From Methylobacterium frigidaeris (GTDB lineage: Bacteria; Pseudomonadota; Alphaproteobacteria; Rhizobiales; Beijerinckiaceae), in assembly GCF_022179185.1 (NCBI RefSeq), contig NZ_BPQJ01000029.1:1-64000 (forward strand): a stretch of 64,000 nucleotides of DNA, given 5' to 3'. This document shows positions 47,693 to 57,139 of this stretch, in pieces. Position numbers and translations under genes: made by a program. The notes beneath the pieces are model-generated. The model was given only the letters and a program-made list of their open reading frames with translations. It had not been told where the DNA came from and searched no databases. How positions within the stretch are numbered: position 1 is the stretch's first letter; each line of letters opens with the position of its first letter.

Positions 47693-47720
47693 GAGCCCGG
47701 GACGCTGGCGTCCCGGGCTC
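47693..47720. terminator. Strong perfect hairpin between infB and rbfA
   Basis: A perfect 13-bp inverted repeat (GAGCCCGGGACGC and complement) with only two bases between the arms. No T-run follows on the minus strand, so it may be an RNA-processing or partial-termination site within the operon, not a full stop. Confidence 0.55.
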
Positions 47721-47779
47721 GCGGTTTCCTCGTGGGCCGCCGCCATGACGGCGGACGGCCGATGGCAGCGGGCTACGCG

Positions 47780-50755
47780 TCAGAGCGTACGGCGCTCTTC
47801 GTGCACGATGTAGCACTCGATCACGTCGCGCGGACGCATGTCCTGGTAGTTCTCGAAGGCCATGCCGCATTCCTGACCGGCCGCCACTTCCTTGGCGTCG
47901 TCTTTGAAGCGCTTGAGCTGCGAGAGCTTGCCCTCGTGCACCACCACGTTGTCGCGGATGAGGCGGACATGGGCGCCGCGCTCGACCCGGCCGTCCTCGA
48001 CCCGGCAACCGGCGATCTTGCCCACCTTCGAGACGTTGAAGATCTCGAGGATGCGCGCCTCGCCCAGGCGCTCCTCGCGGAGCGTCGGCGGAAGCAGGCC
48101 CGACATCGCCGCCTTCACGTCATCCACGAGGTCGTAGATGATGTTGTAGTAGCGGATCTCGACGCCCGCCCGCTCGGCGGCCTCGCGAGCCTCCTTGTGG
48201 GCGCGGACGTTGAAGCCGACCACGACCGCACCGGAAGCCTGGGCGAGCGTGATGTCCGACTCGGTGATGCCGCCGACGCCCGTGTGCAGGATGCGGGCCG
48301 CCACCTCGTCGTTGCCGAGCTTCTCGAGCGAGCCTGCGATGGCCTCGACCGAGCCCTGCACGTCGCCCTTGATGACGAGCGGGAACTCCTTGCGCCCGGC
48401 GCCCTCCTTGAGGTCGCGCATCATGTCCATCAGCGTCCGGCCGGCACCGCTGCCGGTGGCCGCCGCGCGCTCGCGCTTCACGCGGGCACGGTACTCGGTG
48501 ACCTCGCGGGCCCGGGCCTCGTTTTCGACCACCGCGACGCGGTCGCCCGCCTCCGGCGTGCCGTTGAAGCCCAGCACCTCGACCGGCACCGACGGAGCCG
48601 CCTCCTTGGCGTTCCGGCCAGCATCGTCGACGAGGGCGCGCACGCGGCCCCACTCGGCGCCCGCCACGATGATGTCGCCGGTATGCAGGGTGCCGCGCTC
48701 GACGAGCACCGTCGCCACCGGGCCGCGGCCGCGGTCGAGCTTCGCCTCGATCACCGTACCCTCGGCCGACCGCTCCGGATTGGCGCGCAGGTCCAGGATC
48801 TCGGCCTGGAGGGCAAGACCCTCCAGAAGCTCGTCGAGACCTTCCTTGGTCTTGGCCGAGACCTCGAACTCGAGGGTCTCGCCGCCCATCGACTCGACCT
48901 GGATGTCGTGCTGCAGCAGCTCGGTGCGGACCCGCTGCGGGTTCGCGTCGGGCTTGTCGATCTTGTTGATCGCCACGATCAGCGGCACCTCGGCCGCCTT
49001 GGCGTGGGAGATCGCCTCGATCGTCTGCGGCATGACGCCGTCATCGGCCGCCACCACCAGCACCACGATGTCCGTCACCCTGGCGCCGCGGGCGCGCATG
49101 GAGGTGAAGGCGGCGTGGCCGGGGGTGTCGATGAAGGTGATCTTGCCGCCGGAGGGCGAGGTCACCTGATAGGCGCCGATATGCTGCGTGATGCCGCCCG
49201 CCTCGCCGGAGACGACGTTGGCGTTGCGGATCGCGTCGAGCAGCGAGGTCTTGCCGTGGTCGACGTGGCCCATGATGGTCACGACCGGCGGACGCGGCTG
49301 GGTGTCCTCGTCGGTATCGGGCTCGTCGAACAGACCCTCCTCGACGTCCGACTCCGCGACGCGGCGCACGGTGTGGCCGAGTTCTTCCGCGATGAGCTGG
49401 GCGGTATCCGAGTCGATCACGTCGGTGATCTTGTGGATCTGGCCCTGCTTCATCAGCATGCGGATGACGTCGACCGCCCGCTCGCTCATCCGGTTGGCGA
49501 GCTCCTGGATGGTGATCGTCTCCGGGATGACCACCTCGCGGGCCAGCTTCTCCTTCTGCTCCACCTGGCGGTGGCCGGTCAGGCGCTGGTTGCGGCGGCG
49601 GAACGACGCGAGCGAGCGGGTGCGCTCGTCCTCGCCCGAGGTCGCCGTCGCGATGGTCAGGCGCCCGCGGTTGCGGTCTCCGCCCGGCGACTTTGGCGTC
49701 TTGGGCGGGGTGATGACCTTGAGCGGCATGCCGGGACGGCGGATGACCCGCTTGGTCTCGGCCTCCTCTTCCGCCGCGGCCGGACGGCCAGTGGCGGGGC
49801 GCGCCGTCGCGCCGGCACCCGTCGCGGGCTTGGCCGCAGCGGCGGCCTTGGCCGCATTCGGCTGCTCGGGCTTGGCGGGCTCGGGCTCCGGCTTCGGCGC
49901 CGGGCGAGCCATGAAGTTCAGGTCGCGCGGCTTGCGGGCATCGGCCGTCAGCACGCGGCGCGGCTCGGCCGGGGCGCTCGGACGGGTGATGCCCGGAGTC
50001 GCCGGACGGGCGCCGGCAGGAGCCCCCGGACGCGCGCCCGCCGGGGCGGCGGGACGCGCGGCGCCGGCAGGAGCGGCCGGGCGGGCGACGCCCGCGGCAG
50101 AAGCCGGACGGGCGGCAGCCGGAGCCGCGGCGGCCGGACGCGGGGCAGGGGCCGGCGCCGCGGGGGCGGCCGGAGCGGCGGCGGCGGGAGCGGGGGCCGT
50201 GGCGGCGGCGGCGCGGGCCGCATCCTCCTGGGCGCGGCGCTCGGCCTCCTCGGCGGCACGGCGCTTGCGCGCGTCCTCCTGGCGGCGGCGCTCCTCCTCC
50301 TCGCGCTTGCGGGCCTCGGCGGCCTCGCGCTCGCGAATCTCGGCGGCCTCGCGCTCGGCGCGGCGCTGCGCCTCCTCGGCGGCACGGCGCCGCTCCTCCT
50401 CCTCGCGACGCTTGGCGTCGACGAGGGCGGCCATGCGGGCGCTCTGCTCCTGATCGCTCAGGGTGCGCAGCACGACGCCGGAGCGCGCGGCGCCCGGGCG
50501 ATCCTGGCGCGACGCGCCCGGACGACCCTGCCCCTGGGGAGCAGAGCGCGCCTGGCTCGGTGCGGCGTCCTTCGGCGCGGCCGGGGCCGGCGCGCCGCCG
50601 GGGCGACGTTTCACCGTCTCGACCACGACCGACTTCGAGCGGCCATGGGAGAAGCTCTGGCGCACCGTGCCCTGCTCGATCGGACGCTTCATCGACAGCG
50701 TCTTGGAGGGACCGGCATGCAACGTCTTGTCGCCCGGATTCTTCGTCTCACTCAT
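47780..50755 (-). CDS. infB: Translation initiation factor IF-2
   Basis: A 991-residue GTPase that delivers initiator tRNA to the 30S subunit. The N-terminal half is long and low-complexity: a charged Arg/Glu coiled coil (about 110-200) and an Ala/Pro/Arg-rich stretch (about 200-330), as in other alphaproteobacteria. The GTPase motifs GHVDHGKTS (about residue 495), DTPGH and NKID follow, then domains II-IV ending DVIECYIVHEERRTL. It is preceded by the ylxR-type gene and followed by rbfA. Confidence 0.96.
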   Translation of the reverse strand: MSETKNPGDKTLHAGPSKTLSMKRPIEQGTVRQSFSHGRSKSVVVETVKRRPGGAPAPAAPKDAAPSQARSAPQGQGRPGASRQDRPGAARSGVVLRTLSDQEQSARMAALVDAKRREEEERRRAAEEAQRRAEREAAEIREREAAEARKREEEERRRQEDARKRRAAEEAERRAQEDAARAAAATAPAPAAAAPAAPAAPAPAPRPAAAAPAAARPASAAGVARPAAPAGAARPAAPAGARPGAPAGARPATPGITRPSAPAEPRRVLTADARKPRDLNFMARPAPKPEPEPAKPEQPNAAKAAAAAKPATGAGATARPATGRPAAAEEEAETKRVIRRPGMPLKVITPPKTPKSPGGDRNRGRLTIATATSGEDERTRSLASFRRRNQRLTGHRQVEQKEKLAREVVIPETITIQELANRMSERAVDVIRMLMKQGQIHKITDVIDSDTAQLIAEELGHTVRRVAESDVEEGLFDEPDTDEDTQPRPPVVTIMGHVDHGKTSLLDAIRNANVVSGEAGGITQHIGAYQVTSPSGGKITFIDTPGHAAFTSMRARGARVTDIVVLVVAADDGVMPQTIEAISHAKAAEVPLIVAINKIDKPDANPQRVRTELLQHDIQVESMGGETLEFEVSAKTKEGLDELLEGLALQAEILDLRANPERSAEGTVIEAKLDRGRGPVATVLVERGTLHTGDIIVAGAEWGRVRALVDDAGRNAKEAAPSVPVEVLGFNGTPEAGDRVAVVENEARAREVTEYRARVKRERAAATGSGAGRTLMDMMRDLKEGAGRKEFPLVIKGDVQGSVEAIAGSLEKLGNDEVAARILHTGVGGITESDITLAQASGAVVVGFNVRAHKEAREAAERAGVEIRYYNIIYDLVDDVKAAMSGLLPPTLREERLGEARILEIFNVSKVGKIAGCRVEDGRVERGAHVRLIRDNVVVHEGKLSQLKRFKDDAKEVAAGQECGMAFENYQDMRPRDVIECYIVHEERRTL

Positions 50756-50869
50756 TCAGTTCAGACCCTGGGGGTTCTCGTCCGTCCCGGGACCCGGCCT
50801 CCCGGTGGCCGCCTCCCATCGTGTTCCCGGGAGCGCACCCACCAACCGGGCCGATCCCATTCGATTCAC

Positions 50870-51664
50870 TCAACCACCGGCCTCCGGGGGGCCGGTCCGC
50901 AGCGATGTTCCACCATCCTGGACAGCGTCCGGGAGCGCCGCGTCGGAGCCCGGGGGCTCCGTTCCGGCGCGTCCCGACGTCGCCGTCCCGCCGCGGAAGA
51001 CGTGGAGCCGACGCCAACGCGCGAGCAAGCCGGCAGTGCCGGCTCCCGCGACGAGGGCAGCGTGTATCACATGATCCCGGCCCAAGGCCATGTCCAATTC
51101 TTCACCGGACAGGTCGTCGATGACCGGGATCCTCGATATGGCATCGCCGTAGCGCCTTCGCAATGCCTGGGCGAGCTTGCGGCGCCCATCTGGGCTCGCA
51201 TCGCTGGCGTGCACCAGGGCCGCGATCCCCGTCGGGCTGTCCACCGCGCTCTCCACCTTGGTGAAGCCGGTGACGACGCAGCCCGCCTTGTTGGCGAGCG
51301 AGAAACCCTGACGCAGGTCGTCACGCAACCCCGCCTCGATCACATCGACGAGATCGGGCGCGACGCGGGCTTCCTTCTGCCGGAAGGCGCGCTGGAACAG
51401 GCGCTTCCTCACCGCCTCCGACACCGCCGCCCGGGTCGCGGTGACCCAGGCGCCGCGGCCGGGAAGCCGGGCGCGCAGGTCCGGCACCACCTGGTTGTCG
51501 GGGCCGAGGGCGAAGCGGATCATCCGATCGGGGTTGCCCGCCTCGCGCGTGACCAGGCAGGTGCGCTCCGCGTTGGCGCGGCCACGCCCGGCGCCGGCGT
51601 CGAGGACGTCCGGCGGCAGCGCATCCGCATCCTGGGGCTGCTCATCCTGCATGGTCGCGCTCAT
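50870..51664 (-). CDS. YlxR-type RNA-binding protein fused to an L7Ae-like domain
   Basis: A 264-residue protein. The YlxR/DUF448 domain (about 33-100) has RTCLVTREAGNPDRMIRF and the LPGRGAWV loop. An L7Ae-like segment follows (about 110-205; AGCVVTGFTKVESAV, LVHASDAS). The two-domain form is usual in alphaproteobacteria between nusA and infB. The C-terminal 50 residues are Gly/Pro-rich. It starts 14 bp after the nusA stop; an ATG four codons in is an alternative start. The exact role is unknown; YlxR proteins bind RNA. Confidence 0.87.
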   Translation of the reverse strand: MSATMQDEQPQDADALPPDVLDAGAGRGRANAERTCLVTREAGNPDRMIRFALGPDNQVVPDLRARLPGRGAWVTATRAAVSEAVRKRLFQRAFRQKEARVAPDLVDVIEAGLRDDLRQGFSLANKAGCVVTGFTKVESAVDSPTGIAALVHASDASPDGRRKLAQALRRRYGDAISRIPVIDDLSGEELDMALGRDHVIHAALVAGAGTAGLLARWRRLHVFRGGTATSGRAGTEPPGSDAALPDAVQDGGTSLRTGPPEAGG

Positions 51665-51678
51665 CCCGCTCGCCGGCC

Positions 51679-53388
51679 TCAGGTCGGCTGGCCCTCGGTG
51701 GCCTTCACGGCGCCCTCCTCGACCGGCACGGTCTCGGGCTCCTCACCCTCGGCGTGCTCGGTCCCGGATTCCTCAGCCTCGGATTCCTGGCCCTCGTCAC
51801 CCTCGGACCCTTCGCCGTCCTGCGCCTCCTCCGGCGGGGGTGCCTCGACCCAGCCGGCATGGACGCGGGCGGCCATGATCATCGCCTCGGCCTCAGCGCG
51901 GGAGAGCTCGAACCCGTCGAGGTAGCCGGCATGGCGCACCGCCTCGGGCCCGCGGCCTTCCGTGTAGCCGACGAGGTCGTCGGTGGCGCAGCCGGCAAGG
52001 TCCTCGACGGTCTTCACGTCGTTCTCGCCGAGCGCGACCATCATCGGAGTCGTGATGCCGTCGATCTCGCGCAGCTCGTCGGCGACGCCGAGCTCGATGC
52101 GGCGGGCGTCGTTCTCGGCCTCTATGCGGTTGAGGTAGTCGAGGGCGCGGGCCTGGATCTCGGCGCCGGTCTCCTCGTCGAGGCCTTGGATGTTGGCGAG
52201 CTCCGCCGGCTCGACATAGGCGATCTCCTCGACCGAGCGGAAGCCTTCCGCGGCCAGCAGCTGGCCCACGGTCTCGTCGACGTCGAGGGCCTGCATGAAG
52301 GTGTTGGTGCGCTCGACGAACTCCTTCTGCCGGCGCTCCGACTCCTCGGCCTCGGTCAGGATGTCGATGTCCCAGCCGGTGAGCTGGGAGGCCAGCCGCA
52401 CGTTCTGGCCGCGCCGGCCGATGGCGAGCGACAGCTGGTCGTCAGGCACCACCACCTCGATGCGGTCGGCCTCCTCGTCGAGCACCACCTTGACCACCTC
52501 GGCCGGCTGCAGCGCGTTGACGATGAAGGTCGCCTGATCCTGCGACCACGGGATGATGTCGATCTTCTCGCCCTGCAGCTCGCCGACCACCGCCTGGACG
52601 CGGGAGCCGCGCATGCCGACGCAGGCGCCGACCGGGTCGATCGAGGAATCGCGCGAGATCACCGCGATCTTGGCGCGGGATCCCGGATCGCGGGCGACCG
52701 CCTTCACCTCGACGATGCCGTCGTAGATCTCCGGCACTTCCTGGCCGAAGAGCTTGGCCATGAATTGCGGGTGCGAGCGCGAGAGGAAGATCTGCGGCCC
52801 GCGCACCTCGCGGCGGACGTCGAACAGGTAGGCGCGGATGCGGTCGCCGGGACGGAAGGTCTCGCGCGGGATCGATTCGTCGCGGCGCACGATGCCCTCG
52901 CCGCGGCCGAGATCGACGATGACATTGCCGTACTCGACGCGCTTGACCAGGCCGTTGACGACCTCGCCGATGCGGTCCTTGTACTCGTCGTACTGGCGGT
53001 CGCGCTCGGCGTCGCGGACCTTCTGGACGATCACCTGCTTGGCCGACTGGGCGGCGACGCGGCCGAAATCGAACGGCGGCAGGGTGTCGGAGATCACGTC
53101 GCCGACCTGGGCGGCCGGGTTGTGGCGGCGGGCCGAGGGGAGGTCGATCTCGCGGGCGTCGTTCTCGACCTCGTCCACCACCAGGAGGTGGCGCGACAGG
53201 CGAAGCGCCCCGGTGCGGGGATCGATCTCGGCATGCACGTCGGTCTCGGCGCCGTAGCGCGAGCGGGCGGCCTTGGCGATCGCCTCCTCCATGGCGCCGA
53301 GCACGATCGAGCGGTCGATCACCTTCTCGCGGGCGACCGCCTCGGCGATCTGGAGGAGTTCGAGCCTGTTGGCGCTGACGACGGCCAT
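51679..53388 (-). CDS. nusA: Transcription termination/antitermination protein NusA
   Basis: A 569-residue RNA polymerase-binding factor. The N-terminal domain (from MAVVSANRLELLQIAEAVA) is followed by S1 (near 135-200), two KH domains (CVGMRGSRVQAVVGEL and QLSLAIGRRGQNVRLAS) and two helix-hairpin-helix acidic repeats, then an acidic Glu-rich tail. The start is backed by AGGAAGGA eight bases upstream; an in-frame extension upstream is not conserved. It follows rimP after 49 bp. Confidence 0.95.
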   Translation of the reverse strand: MAVVSANRLELLQIAEAVAREKVIDRSIVLGAMEEAIAKAARSRYGAETDVHAEIDPRTGALRLSRHLLVVDEVENDAREIDLPSARRHNPAAQVGDVISDTLPPFDFGRVAAQSAKQVIVQKVRDAERDRQYDEYKDRIGEVVNGLVKRVEYGNVIVDLGRGEGIVRRDESIPRETFRPGDRIRAYLFDVRREVRGPQIFLSRSHPQFMAKLFGQEVPEIYDGIVEVKAVARDPGSRAKIAVISRDSSIDPVGACVGMRGSRVQAVVGELQGEKIDIIPWSQDQATFIVNALQPAEVVKVVLDEEADRIEVVVPDDQLSLAIGRRGQNVRLASQLTGWDIDILTEAEESERRQKEFVERTNTFMQALDVDETVGQLLAAEGFRSVEEIAYVEPAELANIQGLDEETGAEIQARALDYLNRIEAENDARRIELGVADELREIDGITTPMMVALGENDVKTVEDLAGCATDDLVGYTEGRGPEAVRHAGYLDGFELSRAEAEAMIMAARVHAGWVEAPPPEEAQDGEGSEGDEGQESEAEESGTEHAEGEEPETVPVEEGAVKATEGQPT

Positions 53389-53437
53389 CGGATCAGTCCT
53401 TCCTGTTCTTGGTTCGCTACGGGTCTCTGGGCGTTTT

Positions 53438-54055
53438 TCAGTGGGTGACGGAGGGGCTTCCGCCCTCGTCCTCGTCATCCTCCTCGTCGTCCTGCGGCGG
53501 GGCCGAGCCGCGCCGCAGGGATTCGCGCACCAGGGCGTCGGTGAGGACGAGGTGGGCCTCGCCGATGTCGCGCAAGGCCAGGTCGTAGGAGGACGGGGTG
53601 CCCTCCTTGGCGTCGGGCAGGTCGATGCGGACCGTGTCGCCCTCCGGGGCCCGGATGATGCCGCGGAAGCGCTTGCGGCCGTCCAGCGGCGTCGCCAGCT
53701 CGACCTTGGCCTCGTAGCCCGCCCAGCGGGCGAAGTCGCCCGCCCGCACCAGCGGCCGGTCGATCCCCGGCGAGGAGATCTCGAGGTAGTAGGCGCCGCC
53801 GATCGGGTCGTCGACGTCGAGGATCGGCGAGATCGTGCGGCTGACGGTCTCGCACTCGTCGACCGACATGGTGCCGTCCGGCCGCTCGGCCATGATCTGC
53901 ACCGTGCAGCCGTTCTGGCTGGAGACCTTCACCCGCACGAGGCGGAAGCCGAGGCCCTCGATCGCGGGCTCGATGATCTGCGCGACGCGAGCGGCGATTC
54001 CGGTCTCGGTGATGAGGCGCTTCTCGGCCGGGTTCAGGTCTGGGACGTCGGTCAT
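53438..54055 (-). CDS. rimP: Ribosome maturation factor RimP
   Basis: A 205-residue protein needed for 30S maturation. The conserved segments GLGFRLVRVKV, the MSVDECETVSRTISPIL helix and YYLEISSPGIDRPL are visible. The C-terminus is acidic (DDEEDDEDE). It is the first gene of the rimP-nusA-ylxR-infB-rbfA-truB operon, so the promoter should lie between 54056 and the terminator at 54148. Confidence 0.92.
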   Translation of the reverse strand: MTDVPDLNPAEKRLITETGIAARVAQIIEPAIEGLGFRLVRVKVSSQNGCTVQIMAERPDGTMSVDECETVSRTISPILDVDDPIGGAYYLEISSPGIDRPLVRAGDFARWAGYEAKVELATPLDGRKRFRGIIRAPEGDTVRIDLPDAKEGTPSSYDLALRDIGEAHLVLTDALVRESLRRGSAPPQDDEEDDEDEGGSPSVTH

Positions 54056-54147
54056 GAGGTCGGTGCCGTGGCGCAATCCCCGGGAGAGGGGCCCTTGGAA
54101 GGGAGGCAATCTGGCGTTCGGCTCGTGCCCGGGGAGGCTTGCGGCAA

Positions 54148-54174
54148 TAAAAAAGAGCGGGCCCCGAGGGACCC
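54148..54174 (-). terminator. Intrinsic terminator between the OYE gene and rimP
   Basis: On the minus strand GGGTCC-CTC-GGGGCCC (one G-U pair) is followed by GCTC and six T residues. It lies upstream of rimP and downstream of the old-yellow-enzyme gene, so it separates their transcripts. Confidence 0.72.
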
Positions 54175-54332
54175 ACTCCCGCACCGCAGCCTCATCAGCC
54201 ACGAACAGAACTGTTGTCGCGGAGATAATCCGGGACTGCACGAAATGCAAGGTGGTCGGCGGCGAGTTCGCCCGGCACTTCCCGCCCGGCGCTTCCGCTC
54301 TCCGGGCTGGAGAGGCGCCGGGCGGGGCGGCC

Positions 54333-55448
54333 TCAGCCGGCGAGCGCCGGGTAGTCGGTGTAGCCGCGCGCGTCGCCGCCGTAGAACGTTGCCCGGTCGT
54401 AGCGGTTGAGCGGGGCGCCCTGCCGCAGGCGCTCGGGGAGGTCGGGATTGGCGATGAACAGGCGCCCGAAGGCGATGGCGTCGGCCCGGCCCTCGGCGAT
54501 CGCCGCGTCGGCGGTGTCGCGCACGTAGCCGCCGGCCGAGATCACCTTGCCGCCGAAGGCCGCCTTCACCCGCGCCGCGGCGTCGGGCGCGTCAGGATCG
54601 AGGGCGTTGACGTCGCTGTTCTGGTCGGCGCGGGGCTCGACCACGTGGAGATAGGCGAGGCCCCGCGTGCCGAGCGCGGCGGCGACGTGGTCGAACAGGG
54701 CGCCGGGATCGCTGTCGCGCATGGCGTTGAAGCTGCCCCAAGGCGAGAGCCGCACGCCGATGCGGTCCGCGCTCCAGGCCTTCGTCGCGGCATCCACCAC
54801 CTCGAGCAGCAGCCGCGCGCGGTTGGCGATCGGGCCGCCGTAGCGGTCGGTGCGGGCGTTGACGCCGTCCTGCAGGAACTGGTCGAGCAAATAGCCGTTC
54901 GCCGAGTGGATCTCGACCGCGTCGAAGCCGGCGGCCCGGGCGTTGCGCACGGCCTGCGCGAAGTCCGCGACGATGCCGGGGATCTCGGATTCCTCGAGCG
55001 CCCGGGGCGTCTCGAACGGCACCGGCCGGCCGCTGGCGTCCATGTGGCCCATGCCGGTCACAGGCCGGGCCGAGGAGGAGACCGGACTCGCGCCGCCGGG
55101 CTGCATCGAGGCGTGCGAGACGCGCCCGGTGTGCCAGATCTGCGCCGCGACCAGCCCGCCGCGGGCGTGAATCGCCCCGGTGACGCCGCGCCAGCCGGCG
55201 ATCTGCTCCTCGCTGTAGAGGCCCGGCGCGCCCGGATAGCCGCGGGCCTGCTCGCTGATGTCGGTCGCCTCGGTGATGATCAGGCCGCCGCGGCTGGCGC
55301 GCTGACCATAATAGGTGGCGTTCAGCGGCACCGGCACGTCGCCGGGGCGGCGGGCGCGCAGGCGGGTGAGCGGCGCCATCACGACGCGGTGGGCGAGCGA
55401 CAGGGCGCCGAGCTGGACAGGCTGAAACAGGGGATCGTGGGCCGACAC
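54333..55448 (-). CDS. Alkene reductase, old yellow enzyme family
   Basis: A 371-residue FMN-dependent TIM-barrel reductase. The conserved MAPLTRLRA (25-33), the region IWHTGRVSHASMQPGG, HSANGYLLDQFLQDGVNARTD and GRLFIANPDLP match NemA-type enzymes. They reduce activated alkenes such as N-ethylmaleimide, or nitro compounds, with NAD(P)H. A GTG start follows GGAGAA by eight bases. It diverges from a LysR regulator, which probably controls it in response to an electrophile. Confidence 0.92.
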   Translation of the reverse strand: MSAHDPLFQPVQLGALSLAHRVVMAPLTRLRARRPGDVPVPLNATYYGQRASRGGLIITEATDISEQARGYPGAPGLYSEEQIAGWRGVTGAIHARGGLVAAQIWHTGRVSHASMQPGGASPVSSSARPVTGMGHMDASGRPVPFETPRALEESEIPGIVADFAQAVRNARAAGFDAVEIHSANGYLLDQFLQDGVNARTDRYGGPIANRARLLLEVVDAATKAWSADRIGVRLSPWGSFNAMRDSDPGALFDHVAAALGTRGLAYLHVVEPRADQNSDVNALDPDAPDAAARVKAAFGGKVISAGGYVRDTADAAIAEGRADAIAFGRLFIANPDLPERLRQGAPLNRYDRATFYGGDARGYTDYPALAG

Positions 55449-55530
55449 GGGAATGGTTCTCCGGGCTTGGAGGGTGGCGAGATGGCCGATCGCGCGCCCG
55501 AGGTGTAGTGCCGAGCCGGAGGAGCCGTCT

Positions 55531-55545
55531 TAACGGAAAGCGTTA
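55531..55545. promoter_or_regulatory. Candidate LysR operator next to the regulator start
   Basis: TAACG-GAAAG-CGTTA is a perfect dyad only six bases before the LysR ATG at 55552, inside the 103-bp divergent region with the reductase gene. It overlaps the place where a ribosome binding site should be, so bound regulator could also block its own translation start region. Confidence 0.55.
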
Positions 55546-55551
55546 CAATCC

Positions 55552-56424
55552 ATGGAGACCCGCGACCTCGCGGTGCTGGCGGCGGCCGCGGGCGCCGGCA
55601 GCCTCTCGGCGGCGGCGCGCCGCCTCGGCCTGACCCCGATGGCGGCCTCGCGCCGCCTCGCCGCCCTGGAGCGGGATTGCGGCGCGCGCCTTCTGCACCG
55701 CACCACCCGCTCGGTCTCGCTCACCACGGAGGGCGAGGCGCTGCTGCCCTACGCCCAGGCGATGCTGGAGGCCGAGGAGGCCGCCCGCGCCGCCCTCGCC
55801 CCCGGCCAGGTCTGCGCCACCGGCCTCCTGCGGGCAACCGCGCCGGCGGCCTTCGGGCGCAAGGTGGTGGTGCCGCTGATGCCGGACCTGCTCGCCGCCA
55901 ACCCGGGCCTGCGGATCGACCTCCAGCTGACCGACGCGGTGGTCGACATCGTCGGCGAGGGGTTCGACGTCGCGATCCGGATCGCACCGCTGCGGGATTC
56001 CGGGCTGATCGCCCGGCGGCTCGCGCCCAACCCGCGCCTGCTCTGCGCGAGCCCGGCCTATCTCGCCGAGCGGGCCGTGCCGGTCACCCTCGCCGATCTC
56101 GCGCACCACGATTGCGTGCGCCTCACCGGGGTGACGCACTGGCCGTTCCGCTCCGGCACCGCTTCCCGCAACGTCCGGATCGACGGACGCTTCTCGTCGA
56201 GCAGCATCGAGGGGGTGCACGAGGCCTGCCGGCGCGGGCTCGGCCTCGCGCTCCTGTCCTACTGGGACGTGAAGGACGAGCTGGCGGCGGGGCGTCTCGC
56301 CAGCGTCGACCTCACCGACGCCGAGCCGCAGGACCTGTCGATCTGGGCCCTCTACCCGACGGCGCGCTACGCGCCGCCGAAGCTGCGGGTGTTCCTGGCG
56401 GCCCTGGAGCGGGGATTGGCGTGA
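55552..56424 (+). CDS. LysR family transcriptional regulator
   Basis: A 290-residue regulator. The N-terminal helix-turn-helix (about 1-60; GSLSAAARRLGLTPMAASRRLAALE) and the LysR effector domain (about 85-285) are complete. It is divergent from the alkene reductase gene, as in the common LysR-OYE pairs. No good ribosome binding site precedes the ATG, so the mRNA may be leaderless or poorly translated. It ends four bases from the convergent urtE. Confidence 0.9.
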   Translation: METRDLAVLAAAAGAGSLSAAARRLGLTPMAASRRLAALERDCGARLLHRTTRSVSLTTEGEALLPYAQAMLEAEEAARAALAPGQVCATGLLRATAPAAFGRKVVVPLMPDLLAANPGLRIDLQLTDAVVDIVGEGFDVAIRIAPLRDSGLIARRLAPNPRLLCASPAYLAERAVPVTLADLAHHDCVRLTGVTHWPFRSGTASRNVRIDGRFSSSSIEGVHEACRRGLGLALLSYWDVKDELAAGRLASVDLTDAEPQDLSIWALYPTARYAPPKLRVFLAALERGLA

Positions 56425-56428
56425 GGAT

Positions 56429-57124
56429 TTACACCGACAGCCAGCGCCTGACCTGCGCCTCGACCATGCCGGAGCGCGGCCCCGCCTCGACCACCTGGCC
56501 GCGATCCATCACCGCGTAGGTGTCGCAGAGGTCGCGGGCCCATTCGAAATACTGCTCGACCAGCACGATCGCCATATCGCCCCTGCCCCGGAGATAGTCG
56601 ATCGCCCGGCCGATATCCTTGATGATCGAGGGCTGGATGCCCTCGGTCGGCTCGTCGAGGACGAGGACGCGGGGACGCGTCACCAGGGCGCGGCCGATGG
56701 CGAGCTGCTGCTGCTGGCCGCCCGAGAGGTCGCCGCCGCGCCGCCCCAGCATGTCCTTGAGAACGGGGAAGAGGTCGTAGATCTCGGCCGGCACGTAGCG
56801 GTCGGCCCGCTTGCAGGGCGCAAAGCCCGTCTCGAGGTTCTCCTTGACGGTCAGCAGCGGGAAGATCTCGCGGCCCTGCGGCACGAAGGCGATGCCCTGG
56901 CGGGCGCGGTCGTAGGGGGCGAGCCGGCTGATGTCGCGGCCGTCGAGCTTGACCGCGCCCTTCGACACCGGCTGCTGGCCCACGATGGCGCGCATCAAGG
57001 AGGTCTTGCCGACGCCATTGCGGCCGAGCACAGCCGTGACCTTACCGAGTTCGGCCTGGAGTGAGACGCCGCGCAGGGCCTGCGCCGCGCCGTAATGGAG
57101 ATCGATGGTCTCGACGGAGAGCAT
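56429..57124 (-). CDS. urtE: Urea ABC transporter ATP-binding protein UrtE
   Basis: A 231-residue ABC ATPase. The P-loop GRNGVGKTS has Val where Ala is common, the signature is LSGGQQQQLAIGRAL, and Walker B is VLVLDEPTEGIQPSI, the UrtE pattern. It is the last gene of urtABCDE, 15 bp after urtD. Energises urea uptake with UrtD. Confidence 0.93.
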   Translation of the reverse strand: MLSVETIDLHYGAAQALRGVSLQAELGKVTAVLGRNGVGKTSLMRAIVGQQPVSKGAVKLDGRDISRLAPYDRARQGIAFVPQGREIFPLLTVKENLETGFAPCKRADRYVPAEIYDLFPVLKDMLGRRGGDLSGGQQQQLAIGRALVTRPRVLVLDEPTEGIQPSIIKDIGRAIDYLRGRGDMAIVLVEQYFEWARDLCDTYAVMDRGQVVEAGPRSGMVEAQVRRWLSV

Positions 57125-57139
57125 ATCTGGAAAAAATCC

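Noticed and set aside
49930..50450. Repetitive Ala/Pro/Arg and Glu/Arg DNA in infB as a tandem repeat or mobile element
   Set aside because: It encodes the normal low-complexity N-terminal region of alphaproteobacterial IF-2.
47732..51925. Open plus-strand frame of 1397 codons opposite infB and ylxR
   Set aside because: It is the reverse complement of well-recognised infB and its product is low-complexity; in GC-rich DNA such long shadow frames are common.
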